Assembly (NCBI GenBank): GCA_000708835.1
Contig: DF237030.1
Location: 1 to 64,000 of the forward strand
DNA from: Klebsormidium nitens
Taxonomy: Eukaryota; Streptophyta; Klebsormidiophyceae; Klebsormidiales; Klebsormidiaceae
Direction: 5' to 3'
Length of the DNA: 64,000 bases
Below, piece after piece: positions 21,333-35,000 of this stretch. The position numbers were made by a program, and so were the translations under genes. Below the pieces are notes generated by a model. The model worked only from the letters and a program-made list of their open reading frames with translations, had not been told where the DNA came from and did no database searches. Numbering within the stretch: the first letter of the stretch is position 1; the number at the start of each line of letters is the position of its first letter.

Positions 21333-24300
21333 TTATTGATCCCGCTGACCTCCAGAGAGGAAAGAGGAGACGTTTCCAGGCAGATTCAACGCGAGCGAGT
21401 CCTTGAGGCGGCCGGCCTGGCCTTCGAGAAGCTTGAAGGGGTTCTCGTTGAACTTACTACCAACCTGCAAAGTCAAGGAGCAAGCGTGGGATGAAGCAAA
21501 ACCGCCTGGATGACCGCAGAAGGTGAAGGTGGTGAAACTGGGCTCCCTTGGCGTGGTCAATCCAAACGGATGCAGTCATCCTATTTAAGTGCGCAGCATG
21601 CGAGGAGACAGAGCTGGACGGTTCAATCCGCTCAGTATAAACCGACAGAAAAGCACTTGGGCAGAGGCGTCGCCAAGACATTGAGAAACTCTGGAAGGCT
21701 CTTGGAAGGCTCCAGGTATTCTGGCATCTGGCCGATAAGAGTGTGGAATCCAAAGTACGACAGGAAGAACACGCAGTGGATTATCTTGAACCTCAACCAT
21801 AAGCCACAGGAAGAAACCGTAAGGGCATATGGAAACGTCCGCAGTTTTTAGGCGAAGCCCGTGCAAACATGCAAGCCAGGATAAAGAAGTTGCAGGTGGC
21901 AAATTACAATAGCTACACGTTCAGCTGTAACGAAATGATACAACCCCAGAAGGATTTCGACCAACTATCATTATGGCCTTCACCGCTTTGAAACAGCAAA
22001 GATCTGCCTCGCAAAGAATCGCATGAGAACAAAGAACCCACTGTGAGCCGCCGATTGGGTCTCGACAGCCACCTTACCGTCCCCAACACGCAACTGAGGT
22101 CGAATATGTTTGGCGGCAAACAGCCTAACGGAAACATGGGCGGAGCACCAATCGAGTATTGCCACGTGGCTTCAGCCCCTCACCGTGCCTATGATCGACT
22201 TGAACAGCGGCTTGGCCGCGCCCAGCCCCAAGGCCGCCTGCGGCTCCGCAAACGAGAAACTGCTGACGTCATCGCTGAGCGCGGCGCGCCACGGCGATGT
22301 CACGGCGCCAGGCTCTTGGAGGGAGCCACGACGAGAACGGGGGCCGCTTCCGCCGTTGGCTAGCAGAGGGGAGCTGCGCGAAAGAAGTGGAGGCAATGCG
22401 CTTAAAGAAAGAATAGCCGCGTTCTTAGGAGCAGGAGAAGGGACGAGGGACTGTGGTTTTGTCTCGATGGGTTTGGAAAGGTATCAAAGAGATGGCGGCT
22501 GTGTTGGGATGCACATTCCGACTCGATAAATGCAGTTCGTGACCGAAATGCAGTTCGTGACCGGATTGCTTGCAGAGAAACGCTGCAAGGAGAGGTGTTG
22601 GCACGCCAGTGAAAACAAACGGAGTAATAAGGAAGCGCAGTTAAGTACTGAAGGAGTCATTGCTGTTGCAGCTTGACTGAACCTTTGGACAAGCGGAATT
22701 TTCCCTGTAGAGCCAGTGCCTGGCCCGCCAAGGCGATAACATTGTCGATAGCATGTCCACGCAACTTTAGTGGTGCAAGAGAGATACTTGACCGGACACG
22801 GTGATTCTAAGCCGAGACGCGCAAATAGAGGGCACTCGCGCGCACGAAAAGTATGCGTACTTTTCAGCCCCTTTGGCCGCCCGAAGAACCGTCACGTAAG
22901 GCGCTGCACAGACAAGCACACCAGATCTGCCAATCCGGCGTGTCGACGATTCCCAGATCTGCGGTGTGCACAGATAGAAGCGCCCCAGCTGGCGCATGCC
23001 CGATACTTCTCTAGAATAGTCGTAGAAAGCTCAAGAACGAAGCTAACACTAAAAGCAAAACCCAAATAGTCACTCGCTCCGCAACCGTACCCACCATAAC
23101 CCCCAGACTAACCCAACCCTCCAAGTACTAAAGCTTTAAAAACTTCGATTGGGAAAGCTAGCCGAAACGGTGGGTTGAGCTGCAAACTTACGAGTTTGAG
23201 TTACTCTATACTTAATTTAGAGAACGGTGCATACCTGATGGGCAGGTACGCGAAGCGCGGCACAGCGTGCGCCATGTTGAGCGTGTTGCTCTCCGCGTTC
23301 TTTGCGGGCATCTGCGGCACGTCCGTGTACAGCCGCTGCAGCTGGATCAAACTGCCAAACAGCACCGCGCACCGGTGGTAGTACCGCCGCTCGTTCGACC
23401 ACAAGTACGGCTCGTACCTGGACCAGGGCAGACCGAGGCTTTCGTGTTGAAGAGGTTGGAGTTAGTGGACGGGATTCTTTGTGGGTCCGCTGGGAAAGCG
23501 GCATTTAGATTCTCCTATCTTTCAGCCAGTACAAGAGAACGGACTCGCCTCGCTTTCAATTACAAGGCATCAGCCGGTCAAACGTCAAACAAGGCAGACA
23601 CCGATAACACGACCCGAGAGGAGTGGCGCTTCGGTCATCGTCGTGAAGCCTTCCTCACAATCTTCGTTTGAATTTCAAGTCGGATCTGAACATCTGTTTG
23701 ACTTACCAACGCGGAAGAGCTTACGGTGGGTCGGTGATTAAGCACAAACAAGCATTGGAAGCAGTCTTTTAGCACGGGCGGGGTAAAATGGAAGAGTTTG
23801 GGAGGACGTGTGCGGAGCATGTGAAATTCGAGGTAAATTCAATATCAGACTGAACCCATGCTGGTCCCTGAATCTCCGTAAGGATTCAAGAGTATGGAGG
23901 TACAATCTTACGTGGCCCAGTCGATAGGGTCGATCTGCCCGGTGAGCCCGTCCAGAATCCCGAGCACCCGCCGCTTCCGCGCGAGCGCGGCCGCGTCCGT
24001 TTGGCTCGTGCTCGTGCGCACGCGCTTGTTTCCCGCCAGGCTAGTTCCCGGGTCCTTCACTTCGTCGTCTACGCTCGTACTGCCGTCCGGCCCAATGTCG
24101 GACCCTCCCGCGAGAACGTCCGAAAGAAAGCGGACGTCGAAAAGGAGTTGGAGGATGCCCTTCTCGGAGGCGCGGGTGCCGAGGGATGAAGGGTCGGCGA
24201 CAAGGGACTCGTAGATGCTCAGAATCTGCGAGGAAAAAGATGCGTATACCATGTGTTAGGGTGAACGTTGAAGAGCTGTGCTCGCAGTCTTGAATAGCAA

Positions 24301-27300
24301 CCTTGTGATGAAAGTACGGTCACGGAGAGAGTCACGCAACCCAACGGATGGCGTTTGACGCAGCCGCTTGATAGGTCACCCTTCAGCCAGAGTCTTCCGC
24401 TTCCTGAAGAGGAAACGCTGATTAGTTTTCCTCAAGCCAGCAGGATTCAGCACCCTACAACCCGTTACATCCGTTTCAGGAGAAGTGAATTTCTTCCTCA
24501 AAGAGAACCTTTCAGTTGCGTCATCCGAAGATCAGTGAGCCGTACCAAGCCTTCAAGCGCTTGAACCCTAGGCTTTTCACCCGCCGAAGCTTCCAGATAG
24601 ATGGAAAACTCGGAATAAATAACCAGACTGAATCTCAATAGATCAGGGCCAGATGCTCTGGTGGCAAGCTTCGCATGCGCCCACCTGTTGCGAGACGCTC
24701 CACGCAAAGAGGCGCAGCACGGCCCGGTCGAGCGTGTGGCTGCCAACGCGGTGGATCTCGCGGCACGCGGCAAAGAGCAGCGCGAGCGCGTACGCGGATG
24801 GCATGGCGGGCAGCGACATGCGCATCTCCACCGACTGCCCGCCTTCCTCCTCTTGCCGCGTCACCGTCTCCTCCCAACCCTGAAAGCAGAAATAACATTC
24901 TTCGACTCTGAGCTCGAAGACTTGAGAATGTGACGTCCTTCGGCCGCTCTTTTTGGTCTCTCTGAGCTCTGCTTCCTCATCCTGCCGCGTTACCATCTCC
25001 TCGCAATCTTGAAAGGAGTAAAGGATCCTTCAACTTTTGGTACTGACTAGGGATTGGTGTTTCTATTTGGCTGCACTTTCGACCTTCTGATGCTTCGCTT
25101 CCTCTTCTTTCCACGTCACCGTCTCCTCCCAACCCTGAAAGCAATGTGGCATAGTTCTTCGTTTTGCGGCTGTGACTTTGTCAAAAGATTGAAGCGCAAA
25201 CGCTGCAGTTGTGGTTTCTGAAATGCTTGGCTTCCTCGTGCTGCGTACTAGTCAGATCTCCCTTCAGCTACTTGTCATGTGACCCTCTTTCTTGTCTCCT
25301 TGGAATTCCCAGCAGCCTCCTTATTTTGACACTTTCTGGAATGAAGTTGCTTCGGACCTGAGGCAAAGTGCACGGTGCCTCCGACGAAAGCTTGTACCGC
25401 AATACATCCTGTCGACCTTGCAAGCAGCTTTTGCAGATGCCGGCTTCTTGCAACCCAAAAAAAGCACAGCGGACTTCGCAGAGAGCGGCTGGTTGCCCCG
25501 GCAGGTGCCCAGTTACGGCTAGGACTACCGAGAAGGACACGTGGCGAGCTCAAAAGGAGACACGTGGCAGTTGCCAACGTTGCCCACTGGCAACGCGTTT
25601 TTTAGACCATTTTCGCTAGGAGCACCCTCAGCATATTCCGAAAAGCTCTTGTTCCGTTCCGCCCTCACCTTGAGCGGACTCGTGGTTGCCAGCGCCTCGT
25701 CCCCTCTCAGTTCCCGCTCGAACTTGGCCGTCAGCTGTTCAGCGCTCCACGTCACCCACACGCGGTGCGCCGCCACGCTCACGCGCCGCAGCTGCTTCTG
25801 GACACGTGTCAGCTTGCTGGTGCCTTCCTCTCGCGACGGGTCCATGCTGCCGCGTCGCGAGAAGCGCCGCCCGTCGGGGTTCCCGTCCGAGTCGCTGGGG
25901 CGTCGCAACGGACCGCTCGATTTTTCGGTGGCCTGTGAAATGATTGATTGATTCAGGGGTTCGAGCCTTAAAGGGGTTCTTGACTTTGAATAAGCTTGTA
26001 TGATTGAATAAAGGCAGGGCTCCCGGGGCGTAAGTATGAAATCAGACGGATCTAGCTCAACGCAAGATTCGGTGCAAGATCGGAAATCGGAGCTTCAAAA
26101 GATGAAAGAACCAAAAGCAGTCGAGGTCGTGAGCAGTGTAAAAGTGGTGGCCATCACAAATTGGCAGCCGTAGCCCTTTCAGCACCCAAAGTGCGAAAAA
26201 TAATGTCTCCCAAAAGCTCAGCATTCATATTGCAGACAAACCTCTCCACTGAGTAGCATTTCAAACTCCAAGCACAACGCATACCGCAAACTCGTCCAGC
26301 TCAGCCGGGGCATTCTGTCGTCACTTCCCTAGACTGCTCTCCGGTCTCACCTTGTGACTCCCCCACGCCGACGGGGGTCCCAGCAGAATCGGCAGGAACG
26401 TGGAGTACTGCCCGAGAGCGGCACAGAAGCGCCCAACGAACAACGCTCGCTCCACGACCGTGGCTTGATCGACGTCATCGTCCGTTTTTTGCAAGTCCGC
26501 CAGCTTTGCCTCCAGCTCGCTGGCAATGCCCTGGACCGCGGAGAAGCACCGCTCCTGCAAAAGGGAGGCTCTAAAGAATGAACGGACGCATTCTTCTTGG
26601 ACTATTGCTCAGTTCAAAAATTTGTAATAACAGTCTGCGTACAAGTACAACAATCAGCTTGTCGGACACGATACGGCCCCAACCCCATGTGCTCATCGAG
26701 CCCCATGCTTCAGTACGAGCTTTAGAACGTGAGGCATAAAAATAATGGCGTTGGCTGGTGACCATAATGATGAAGGAAAATGATGACAACGGCCGTACTC
26801 TGACAGTTAATATCAATCTTCACAGGAATTCTCTGACGAAAACCCCAGCTTTGATTGGAGTCCGCAACGCCCGTGCTTCCCAGGCCCTTACCTGCAAGTA
26901 CGGCGCCAGCTCGCCCGCTCGCCCCGCCCCGCCCTCCGCTGACGTCATCACCCACGTGACGTCGTCCAAGATCTCCCCGAGCCGTGCGTCGAGCGCGTCC
27001 CGCAGCGCCGCCACTCGTGGGCTGAAGTAACTAGCGCGGGCAGAGAACCAGTCCTTTTCGCTCGCGGGGAGCTGCCAGGTGGACTCGGCGGCCGTGCCCT
27101 GAAGCGCTTCGGGGGAGTCGTCGGAGGCGGTCTCGGGAGCGTGCGTCTCCGCGAGGGCAACGTCCATCTGTTCCGTCACGCTCAGAGCCGAGAAGGAGGC
27201 GTCGATGATGGCCTTGGCCCTGCAGGGAGATAAAATGGACGGGCGTTACGGGCGTTCTCAGACGACTTCAGTTCACTATCAAGAGGTGCTTTAAACTTGA

Positions 27301-30300
27301 ATAACAGTCCAAGCTGAACACCTGCGGTGCCGAAAGAAAATATTGGTCGGGAGGAACGAGAGGGAAGCGGGAATCTTGTCGCTGGTGGAGCTGTAGCGTG
27401 ACCATTCTGCGAGTTCAAGATCGTTCACCCACCTAAGTTTTCAAAGGCTGACACGTCCAACGACAGATTGTCACAAAAGACCGCTTAATAGCAGAATCAG
27501 TTGTCGTCTGGCGGTCTGGACCTCAACGAACGACGACGCAGATGGCGTCCTCGAGACACACGTTCTCTGGAAATCTAGTGCCCGTCCCCAATGGAAAAAT
27601 GGCAACCCCCAGTCCCACAATGTCGACTTCCCGTCCCCACCTGTCCGTAAAGAGCTTCTCAAACAGCGTCCGCCACAGGTTGACCGGCTCCTTGAGCACC
27701 AGCTCGCACACGCAGTCCCACGGCGACTCGGGCGCCGTTCCAAACGCAGTCACCAGCCACTCCATGCTGTCCGAAAACACGTCGGTTTTGCCGATCTCCG
27801 TCCGAACCACCGACTCAATGTCAGCGAGGCCCTTGGCGGTGCCCACCTGGGCGATCAACGTGCGGCCGTCTGCCGCGATGTCGTCAGCGCAGTCCTGCCG
27901 GGAAGAGAACGAGGATGAGCGCTTGAAGAAATGTATGTTTTGCCGACTGTCCGCCCAATGAATCTGTAGTCTCCAATAAGCGATTCCTACTCATGATCAG
28001 CTTGCCAAGTATGCATCTGGAACGGGCAACTGCTATTTTACTTTCGGCAACAAGAGTTGTCCTGCACATGCTATTCAACTTCAGACCACGCTCACAAAAG
28101 TGACACTCGACATCCGAACGGTTGTTTATCAACAGTGGCGCGGCGGCCCGTCACCGCACCTGCAGCCAGCGCAACGCGGCTTCCGTAACGGCGCGCCCGC
28201 TCAGCGGCGTCACTCGCGCCTCCAGCCCCTCTCTCTGCTCCTTCCACAGTTCCAGCTCCTTCTCCGGCTGGGGGATCCCTCCAAAAAGCTGCGTGGCTGG
28301 TGTCACCGCCAACAACGTGCTGAACAGCAGCGGCGCGCGGCTGCTGGAAGCCTCGAGAAACAGCTCCCCGGTCTGGCAGAGTGACATTTGGATGACGCGC
28401 ACCAGCTGCCCCAGGAGGGCGGCCAGCGAGGCGGTGTCAAGCGAGAGGGATACCCCCCGGGAGAGGCGCAGGTGGGAGCGGATCCAGGCGCGGCGGGAGT
28501 CGAGGAAGAGGGGCAGGATCGCGGATGATTGAAGACGGCCCATGATGGCAGCGCCTGAGGGGGGGGAGGAGGAGGAGAAGGCATCTTTGTCAGCATGAAA
28601 TCGGCAATCAAGCCTGTTCGGTCTCTGTAGGTGCATTACTAGAAAGGAGGTCATCAAGGAGGTTCGGACAGGAACTTCGTCTTCTCAGGGTAGGGCACTT
28701 TTGCAAGGAAATGAACCCCCTGCTAGCTGTCAGTATTTTGGGGTGTTCAGAGACTGTTTGACGGCTTGCTGGTCGCTCACAAGATGACAGTCCTGTGGAG
28801 GGCTGCAGAGGACACTTGTGAGTGACTGTGACTTTGAAAGCGGTCAGCTGAACGCTCAGAGATGTTGGGAGACCGTTTCGATGCTGGACATCGCTCCTCT
28901 ACTTCCACTGTGGACGGCTGCGGTTTCGAAAAGCGGCTGGATAGTGCCCTTGCCCTCTTACAAGCCATCGAAACCTCTCTTCAATATCTCGCACTCGACC
29001 ATCAGCACCTGCTCCGCTCACCTGAGAGCGCGGTAGCACATCAAACTAGGCTCACCTCCCTGCTATGCAAGTCTTACTGTATAGCATCGTGTTCGTTCAG
29101 ACCCAGTCGAAAGATGGACGGGAAGTGGGGCCGCTTGCTCCCAAGGACAACTGCTTGGCCCTAGCCGCTTCTTGATGCTACGCTCCTCCCAGTCTCGAGT
29201 TCTTATTGAACACGGCCTGGTCTTCCAAAGTCCTCGAAAGTGATGTCAGGCACCCGCTCACCTGAGAGCGCGGTCGCGTAGTCGGTGACGGGCAGCCCCG
29301 CCTCCTGCAGGCGCTCCTGGCTGCGCTGTAAGATCTGCCCCTGGAACGTCTCCACCAGCGGCCACTGGTGCCGCAGCAGCGGGAACAGTGCCAGCACGCC
29401 GCGCTGCTCGCCGCCCTCTGCAGAATGGGACTTGGTCAACCGGAACTCTTCTTCTAATCGCTCCTCTCAAGTTGTTCTGCTTCAGCCCTTGTCTCTTGGG
29501 CACAAGGTTCGATCAGTTGGCAGACCCCACAGTCTGGGTATCTCGACAGGCGTTGGAAGGCCGCCGTTCAAGAGAGCGATCCGATGTGGGGCCAGCAGCC
29601 AGGGCCAGTTGCTAGGCTGACCCCAAATTATGCCTGATCTGTCAAAATTGACCAGACCCAGCAAGATCAGTCCGCGAAACTGACACCGCCTGAGTATTGT
29701 TCAGGCAATAGACCGAACACCCACGACAATAAAGCACCAAGGACCAGCCAACCTCAGAAACCTTCTTGTCGGCCGCCCCTCAAGCGCAGATACTCAGCAA
29801 CTCTGCGAAACCTCCCCGTGAGCAGCGCACCTTGTTGGAGCAGCAGTTGGTGAACCTCGCGTGCGCGCTGGTATCGCTCCGCGGCTTCGAGGTACATGTG
29901 TTCATCCAGGCAGCCCCAGATCTTCTCGGGGGTGTCCACCAGGTACTTCACACGCGCCCCCACCGCATACACGCGCTCCCGCGGCTCGCGGCCTTCGTTC
30001 ACGCCTGACACAGAGGGGTATGAGATCTCTTATCGATCAGTACTGGGTCAAGATCTGTGCTTGAGAATGCCCCAAAGACGGCCTGTTGTGACCAACGCCC
30101 CAAACACGGGGACGCGAGAGCTGCTTGAAAGAGTCCAAGCAAGGCATTTGCAGAGGACTTGGTACCCGTGCGATGTGTTCAAAACCCACGACATGCTTGA
30201 GAAGCAAGCATGCGTAAATGGGACACATACAAGATGATTAACACAACTAGCTCTACCAGGACAGTAATGATTAGCGCCCTCAATGAGCTTATTTGACCAC

Positions 30301-31524
30301 CATTCATCGCTTGGAAGCACAGAAGGCAGCAAAAGAGGCCCAAGACGGAGATTTTCAAAGCACCCGACAGACGCGAAACGCAACAAAAGCAGAAAGGTGA
30401 CCAAATGAGGGGGCGCAGAGCAGGGCACATAACCCTCCAGAGGTCAATCAAGGAGACCGATGTGTAATCACCATGATCCAATAAACATCCCTGATGTCCG
30501 TTTGCTTACGATGACTAAGGCCAGGGGAAGGAAGGCTACTTTTAAACGAACCCGGCATTTCGCAGTCTCGTTGGCCCCTTCCTCAAGAAGGGGCGCAGCG
30601 TCTGATTGGATAGCTGAGGGGCTTTCGCAAACCTCTTGCTCTTATGCTGTTGGACCACAGCTTATCATACATCCTGTCCCGCAGGCAAATGCAAGGACGC
30701 ACTTCACCACCTAGTTTCCCACAATGTTAAGTAGATTGCAAACTCAAGCGTCTTTGGCAGTGCACAATTGATGCCTCCGTATGGATCAATTGCCAATGAC
30801 CTCTCAAGCTTTTGAAAGGATTGTGAGTGCCGCTGTGCATCTCAGAATACCCTTCAACAAATGCAACTTGATCAAGATCACAGTTTCCACCTTGCGCACC
30901 TGCGAAGGGGCATCCAACTGAACGTCGCCACTTCGCCTGACCCATATTTGACTTTAATGCACCCTGGATCAGCCAGTCCCTTTCATAGCTGCTGCTCAAA
31001 GGATTCTGAACCCTCGCTCAAAGATTCGAAGGAGGGTACCACCGCTGTTTGTGATTCCGGCAATTAAAATAGATCTGAAGAAAATGCAACTCAAAGTAAC
31101 CCCACGTCAAAAAGGATCAGTATTTGGCTTCTGGATTGATCACACAGCAGCCTAGAGGATGGTCCTTGGAATCACAAACAAGATGAAAGGGCTGCCTTTC
31201 CAAGCAAACCAGCTCACCTGGACTCGACTTGACATCCGCCACGCTCCTGTGCAACGCCTCAAACCCCTCCTCCATCCTGCTGATGTTTGCCCCGACTGCC
31301 TCGCAAGACCTCTGCATTTCCAGGATCGAATCAGCCGACTCAATCAGGTCTCTATAGCTCGCCCCCACCAGTTGCCTGAGCTCCTCTTTCTTCTCCTCGA
31401 TGTCTTTGCGCATCCGCGCCTCCACCTCTCTGATATCCACCACGGACCGGCTCTCAAACAGCGCCTCCGCATTGCGGCTGCTTGCCTCCTCCCCCGCCTT
31501 CTGCTGGAAGCGGCCGCCCCTCAT
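21333..31524 (-). CDS. COG1: Conserved oligomeric Golgi complex subunit 1
   Basis: Thirteen exons, phases all consistent: 31524-31218, 30004-29831, 29417-29262, 28554-28160, 27894-27641, 27219-26892, 26554-26351, 25932-25669, 24879-24685, 24225-23912, 23417-23235, 22373-22184, 21464-21333 (1031 residues; plant COG1 is about 1070). COG1 is a lobe A subunit of the COG tether, which recycles Golgi enzymes by capturing intra-Golgi retrograde vesicles. Similarity to land-plant COG1 is clear end to end. The N-terminal Vps51-like segment is [20 protein letters not shown]-like (residues about 34-55), followed by [56 protein letters not shown], and near the C-terminus [26 protein letters not shown] and [15 protein letters not shown]. 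Start is the ATG at 31524. Divergent from the TLC gene. Introns hold degenerate copies of the exon 9 acceptor and exon 3 donor, described separately. Confidence 0.93.
22528..22563. repeat. 18-bp tandem duplication, COG1 intron 11
   Basis: AAATGCAGTTCGTGACCG occurs twice head to tail (22528-22545 and 22546-22563), identical copies. Confidence 0.85.
24842..25262. repeat. Four-copy tandem array of the COG1 exon 9 acceptor region
   Basis: The first 35 or so bases of COG1 exon 9 with its acceptor (copy 1, about 24842-24888) recur upstream in the same intron at about 24971-25017, 25097-25143 and, more decayed, 25230-25262. The spacing is 126-133 bp. Copy 3 is identical to copy 1 over 29 bp (24861-24889 against 25115-25143), including the CTTTCAG acceptor and the codons for GWEETVT. 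Copy 2 has lost the acceptor AG context. Copy 3, if spliced in, would reach an in-frame TAG about 23 codons later. Confidence 0.85.
29014..29034. repeat. Copy of the COG1 exon 3 donor border inside int. 3
   Basis: The 21-bp sequence CCGCTCACCTGAGAGCGCGGT at 29254-29274 (which contains the end of exon 3 and its GT donor on the minus strand) is repeated exactly at 29014-29034, 240 bp downstream in the direction of transcription. No homology extends beyond the 21 bp. Confidence 0.85.
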
Positions 31525-32040
31525 TTCGAAAACTCAGCGCCCGTGCTTCAATTGGATCTACAGGGAAGGCATTCGAGCTGCCACTCGTGTTGTCTGATGA
31601 CAAGCAGGAACATGGGTCCAAGCAATGAGGTTGGGCAACGCGCCACTCCTCCCTCCGAACTTCGAAGTCCAGATTGCTGCACAAGCAGCAGGTGCATAAT
31701 GCCCCGCCCTGAGTCCAGGTTTTGCGGGGGATCTTAAACTAGACTCGGCAGTACGTTCCTGATAAAAGTTGCTACTGATGTAGCAGTTTATCGACGGTTC
31801 TAAATATTCCAGATTGACTATCCAAGCCGACGGATATTCTCCATTGGTCTAGGGTTGAAGATCGGACGGTTGCACCTACTCACCGCTCGGAACGTTCTGC
31901 ATGCACCTGCACCTCTGTCTGCCTTTTGTGATGTCAGCGCTCATGTCAATGGTGGAAGCTTACGCAGCAGCGCTCAGGCTTTCCAAACCTAGAGCCTTCC
32001 TTTGTTTGCTGGCTCTGCGCTAGCAACTCAGCATTTGACA
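31525..32040. other. Shared 5' region between COG1 and the TLC gene
   Basis: 516 bp between the divergent start codons. No coding frame supported; the likely site of both promoters. Confidence 0.5.
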
Positions 32041-35000
32041 ATGGCGGAGTTTGGGAAGGTGAGTTGCTTTTAACGCAGGAAGAGCTCTTGGTATTCTGCA
32101 AGGTTGAACGTTGGGGCGGACTGCTGTGTAGATGTATGCAGAGAGAGAAGTGGTTGCAGCACAACATTAGTGCACCACAGCCTGAGGCGTCTTATTTCAA
32201 CCACACATCCATTTCAGGGGTGGAGTATTTGAAACAAACTAGCGTGTGGGTGCGATGCATGTACATGCTTGGTGTGCGAGGAACAGTTGACTTCTGGGCA
32301 AAAAATTGCAGTTCTTTTTATCCTACGTGCCGGACTTGCTTCTATCAAAGGCCATGTGCATTCAGTATTTCATCTCTGTCCATTGTTCTCCCCCTGGCAT
32401 CAGGCATTAAAGTGTGGAATTTCGTTGATTTGCGATTGACGGTGGTGCAATGCCGACAAAAAGACAGAAATGGAAAGAAGGGCTTCTATTGCACCACAGT
32501 CCCCTTCCTGGGTAAGTGGGGCCGCTTTGCAATAGATCTGCGGTTGAAGTAGCCAGGCAAAGGACCTAGTCTACTGGAGTGATAGCCCAAAGACTTAGGA
32601 CGTCGGTCTGTATCTACAGAGCACTTTTTTGGTGTGGGTCTTCTTCCTAGAGGATGCAGAGGTCTCCCCTTCATCTTTCGCAGGCCCCTCTTTTCTCTAT
32701 GACCACTGCAACGCTACCCCCCCAATCCTTCCACTACAACGCATCCATTGCGGAATGGGTGCCAGCCGCCATCTTTGGAGCGGTGGCCAGCCTGTCTGTG
32801 AGCCCCTCAATCTCATAAGCTATATTTGTATCAGTGCTTAACCCCAATGCTTAACCACTACTACCTAATGTTGCCCTGCCTGGGCCTCTAGCATCCAAGG
32901 GCCTAAAAGCGGCCCTTGGATGCTTTAAGATTCTTCTTAGAGATCTATTGATCGGATCTTTCCAAACACCAGTGTAGCCTTCCTCTTGCCGCAAGCACGT
33001 CGCTGGGAGGTGAGAATCCTTGTGCTTGGTTGAAGTATTAAAACTGTCCCCTTTTGAGTGCAGGTCTTCATTCTGTCTGCCACGTACAGTCCGTTGCTGG
33101 AGGCCTACCGGAAGCTGCCACCTATGAAGAAAACCGAATGGGATAACAGGTAGGCGGACCAAAAGTGCCCCTCGTAATAACCCAAAGGGGTTCTGCTCAT
33201 CTCGCGTCCATGACTGATTCTGGCTGATCTTGCTGCGAGGCACGTGTGTTATTAGACACCAACTGAGGCATCCCAGACGTGGATGTGCCAGTGTCATAGT
33301 AGTGCCAGTCTGTCGACTCTTGAAGTAATCTCAAGGGTTGTTGCGGTGTCCTAGAAATGTCACTGACTGTTGTGCCTATGAACACTAGGGCTTAATTACT
33401 TGAAATCTGGCTTACACGAACGCCCCTTAAACCCAATCGTACTTTTCTTTCGCAGAATGTTCTCGACCACGCACAGTCTCTTCGTCACTTTTGCCGCCAT
33501 CTCTTTCTTCCGCTCCAGCCTTTTCCTGGAGCCCTCCCTTGCAAAGGACGACCTTGTGATCCTCCGTGCAACGCCCTTCACGTTTGCGGCTTTTGGAGTG
33601 AGCTTCGCGCCCTCTGGTCGTTTGTAGGCCCATGTCGGTTGAAATCGTGCAATCCAGCAATAAGATCCAGCAATAAGCAAGGCAGACATGGAGACAACTC
33701 TCATAGATTTGCTGGAGGATCGTTGCACACCGATTCGGTGGAGCTTAGAACAAATGCCAATAAAATGGGTCCGCATTTTCAAGGACGACCTTAAATTCAG
33801 ACAGTCTTCTGTGCGCAGCTCTCGTTGGGATACTTCCTTCTCGACATTGCAATGATGACCTTCTACTACCCCGCCTTGGGAGGCGCCGAGTATGTGAGCT
33901 CTCCATTTTGCAAAGCCTTTTTGTCCAATTATGCACACAAGCTGTTGTTGTCATGCAAGATTCTTCTGACGCTAGAGTGTGTACAAAGCGAGAATTGCTC
34001 ACCTTGTACCCCTTGCACAATCACATAATTGTTTTTTTTTCTCTCAAAAATTCCAGCAACCAAAGTCTCGGAGTTAGGATGCCTACAAGCGCAAGCTACA
34101 AATACCCTTTCATACTCTTCACTTCCTTTCAGAAGTTGTACGTCCCGAAAAGGTGTCGCAGAACCAGACCAATTATTACGTATTTCGTTCCGAAAAGCTC
34201 CCCACTTTAGCCGCAACAACTGAATCAACACACGTACATCAGATAGAGATGATGTCCATTCCTAGTCAGTGTCGGGATCTCCAGGACGCGAAAAGTTTTG
34301 CACTGAGTTACGCAACCGTGTCTGCAGTTGGTCCATCATGTGGCGGCCGCACTTGCCATTTTAACCGCGCTGGTTACAGGCAACGGTCACGGTGAGTCAC
34401 TTCCCTAACCAGTTATTCCAAGTTAGTTGTAGCGAAGCCTCAAAAAAGGCGGCGTCTTGTCTCTTCGAGGCGGAGATCCCTTCCAAATGACTTTGTGACT
34501 ACCAGTGGTGTTGCTCATCGAAAAGAAGGAGACTTCTTGCCTCGCTTTTCCTACTGAATATGACAGTATGTGTCGATGTGGCTCGCGACCTTTTCTTCTA
34601 TCTCCGTCCTGAGGGCAAAAGCTTCCACACACATTTCTGTCACCATCTTGCTTTCCTGATACTGTATGACGTCGTCTCACATCTGCGGCCCCTCGAATGA
34701 CGGAGGGAAGGGCACGAGCAAGCCAAAAAACGTTGAGTGGTTTGTCCGTGCAGTATTCATCATGATTGTTTTCGTCACGGAGATGACGACACCCTTCGTG
34801 AACCTGCGGTGGTACGTCCTCGCACCCGACAAGCACAGCCGCCCTCTGCCAAATCTAGCTACTGCAAGAGCTTTGAGTGCGTCAATACGTTCAGAGAACT
34901 TGAAGCTCCCTTGACCTGTTAAAACACTCAGCCTGATACGGAAACGGAAGAACACGAGTCTGGATTGACGACGGCCATTGTGAGGTTCGAAGCTACGTGG

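Noticed and set aside
29014-29274. Full duplication of COG1 exon 3
   Set aside because: Only 21 bp at the donor border are repeated; the rest of the exon is not.
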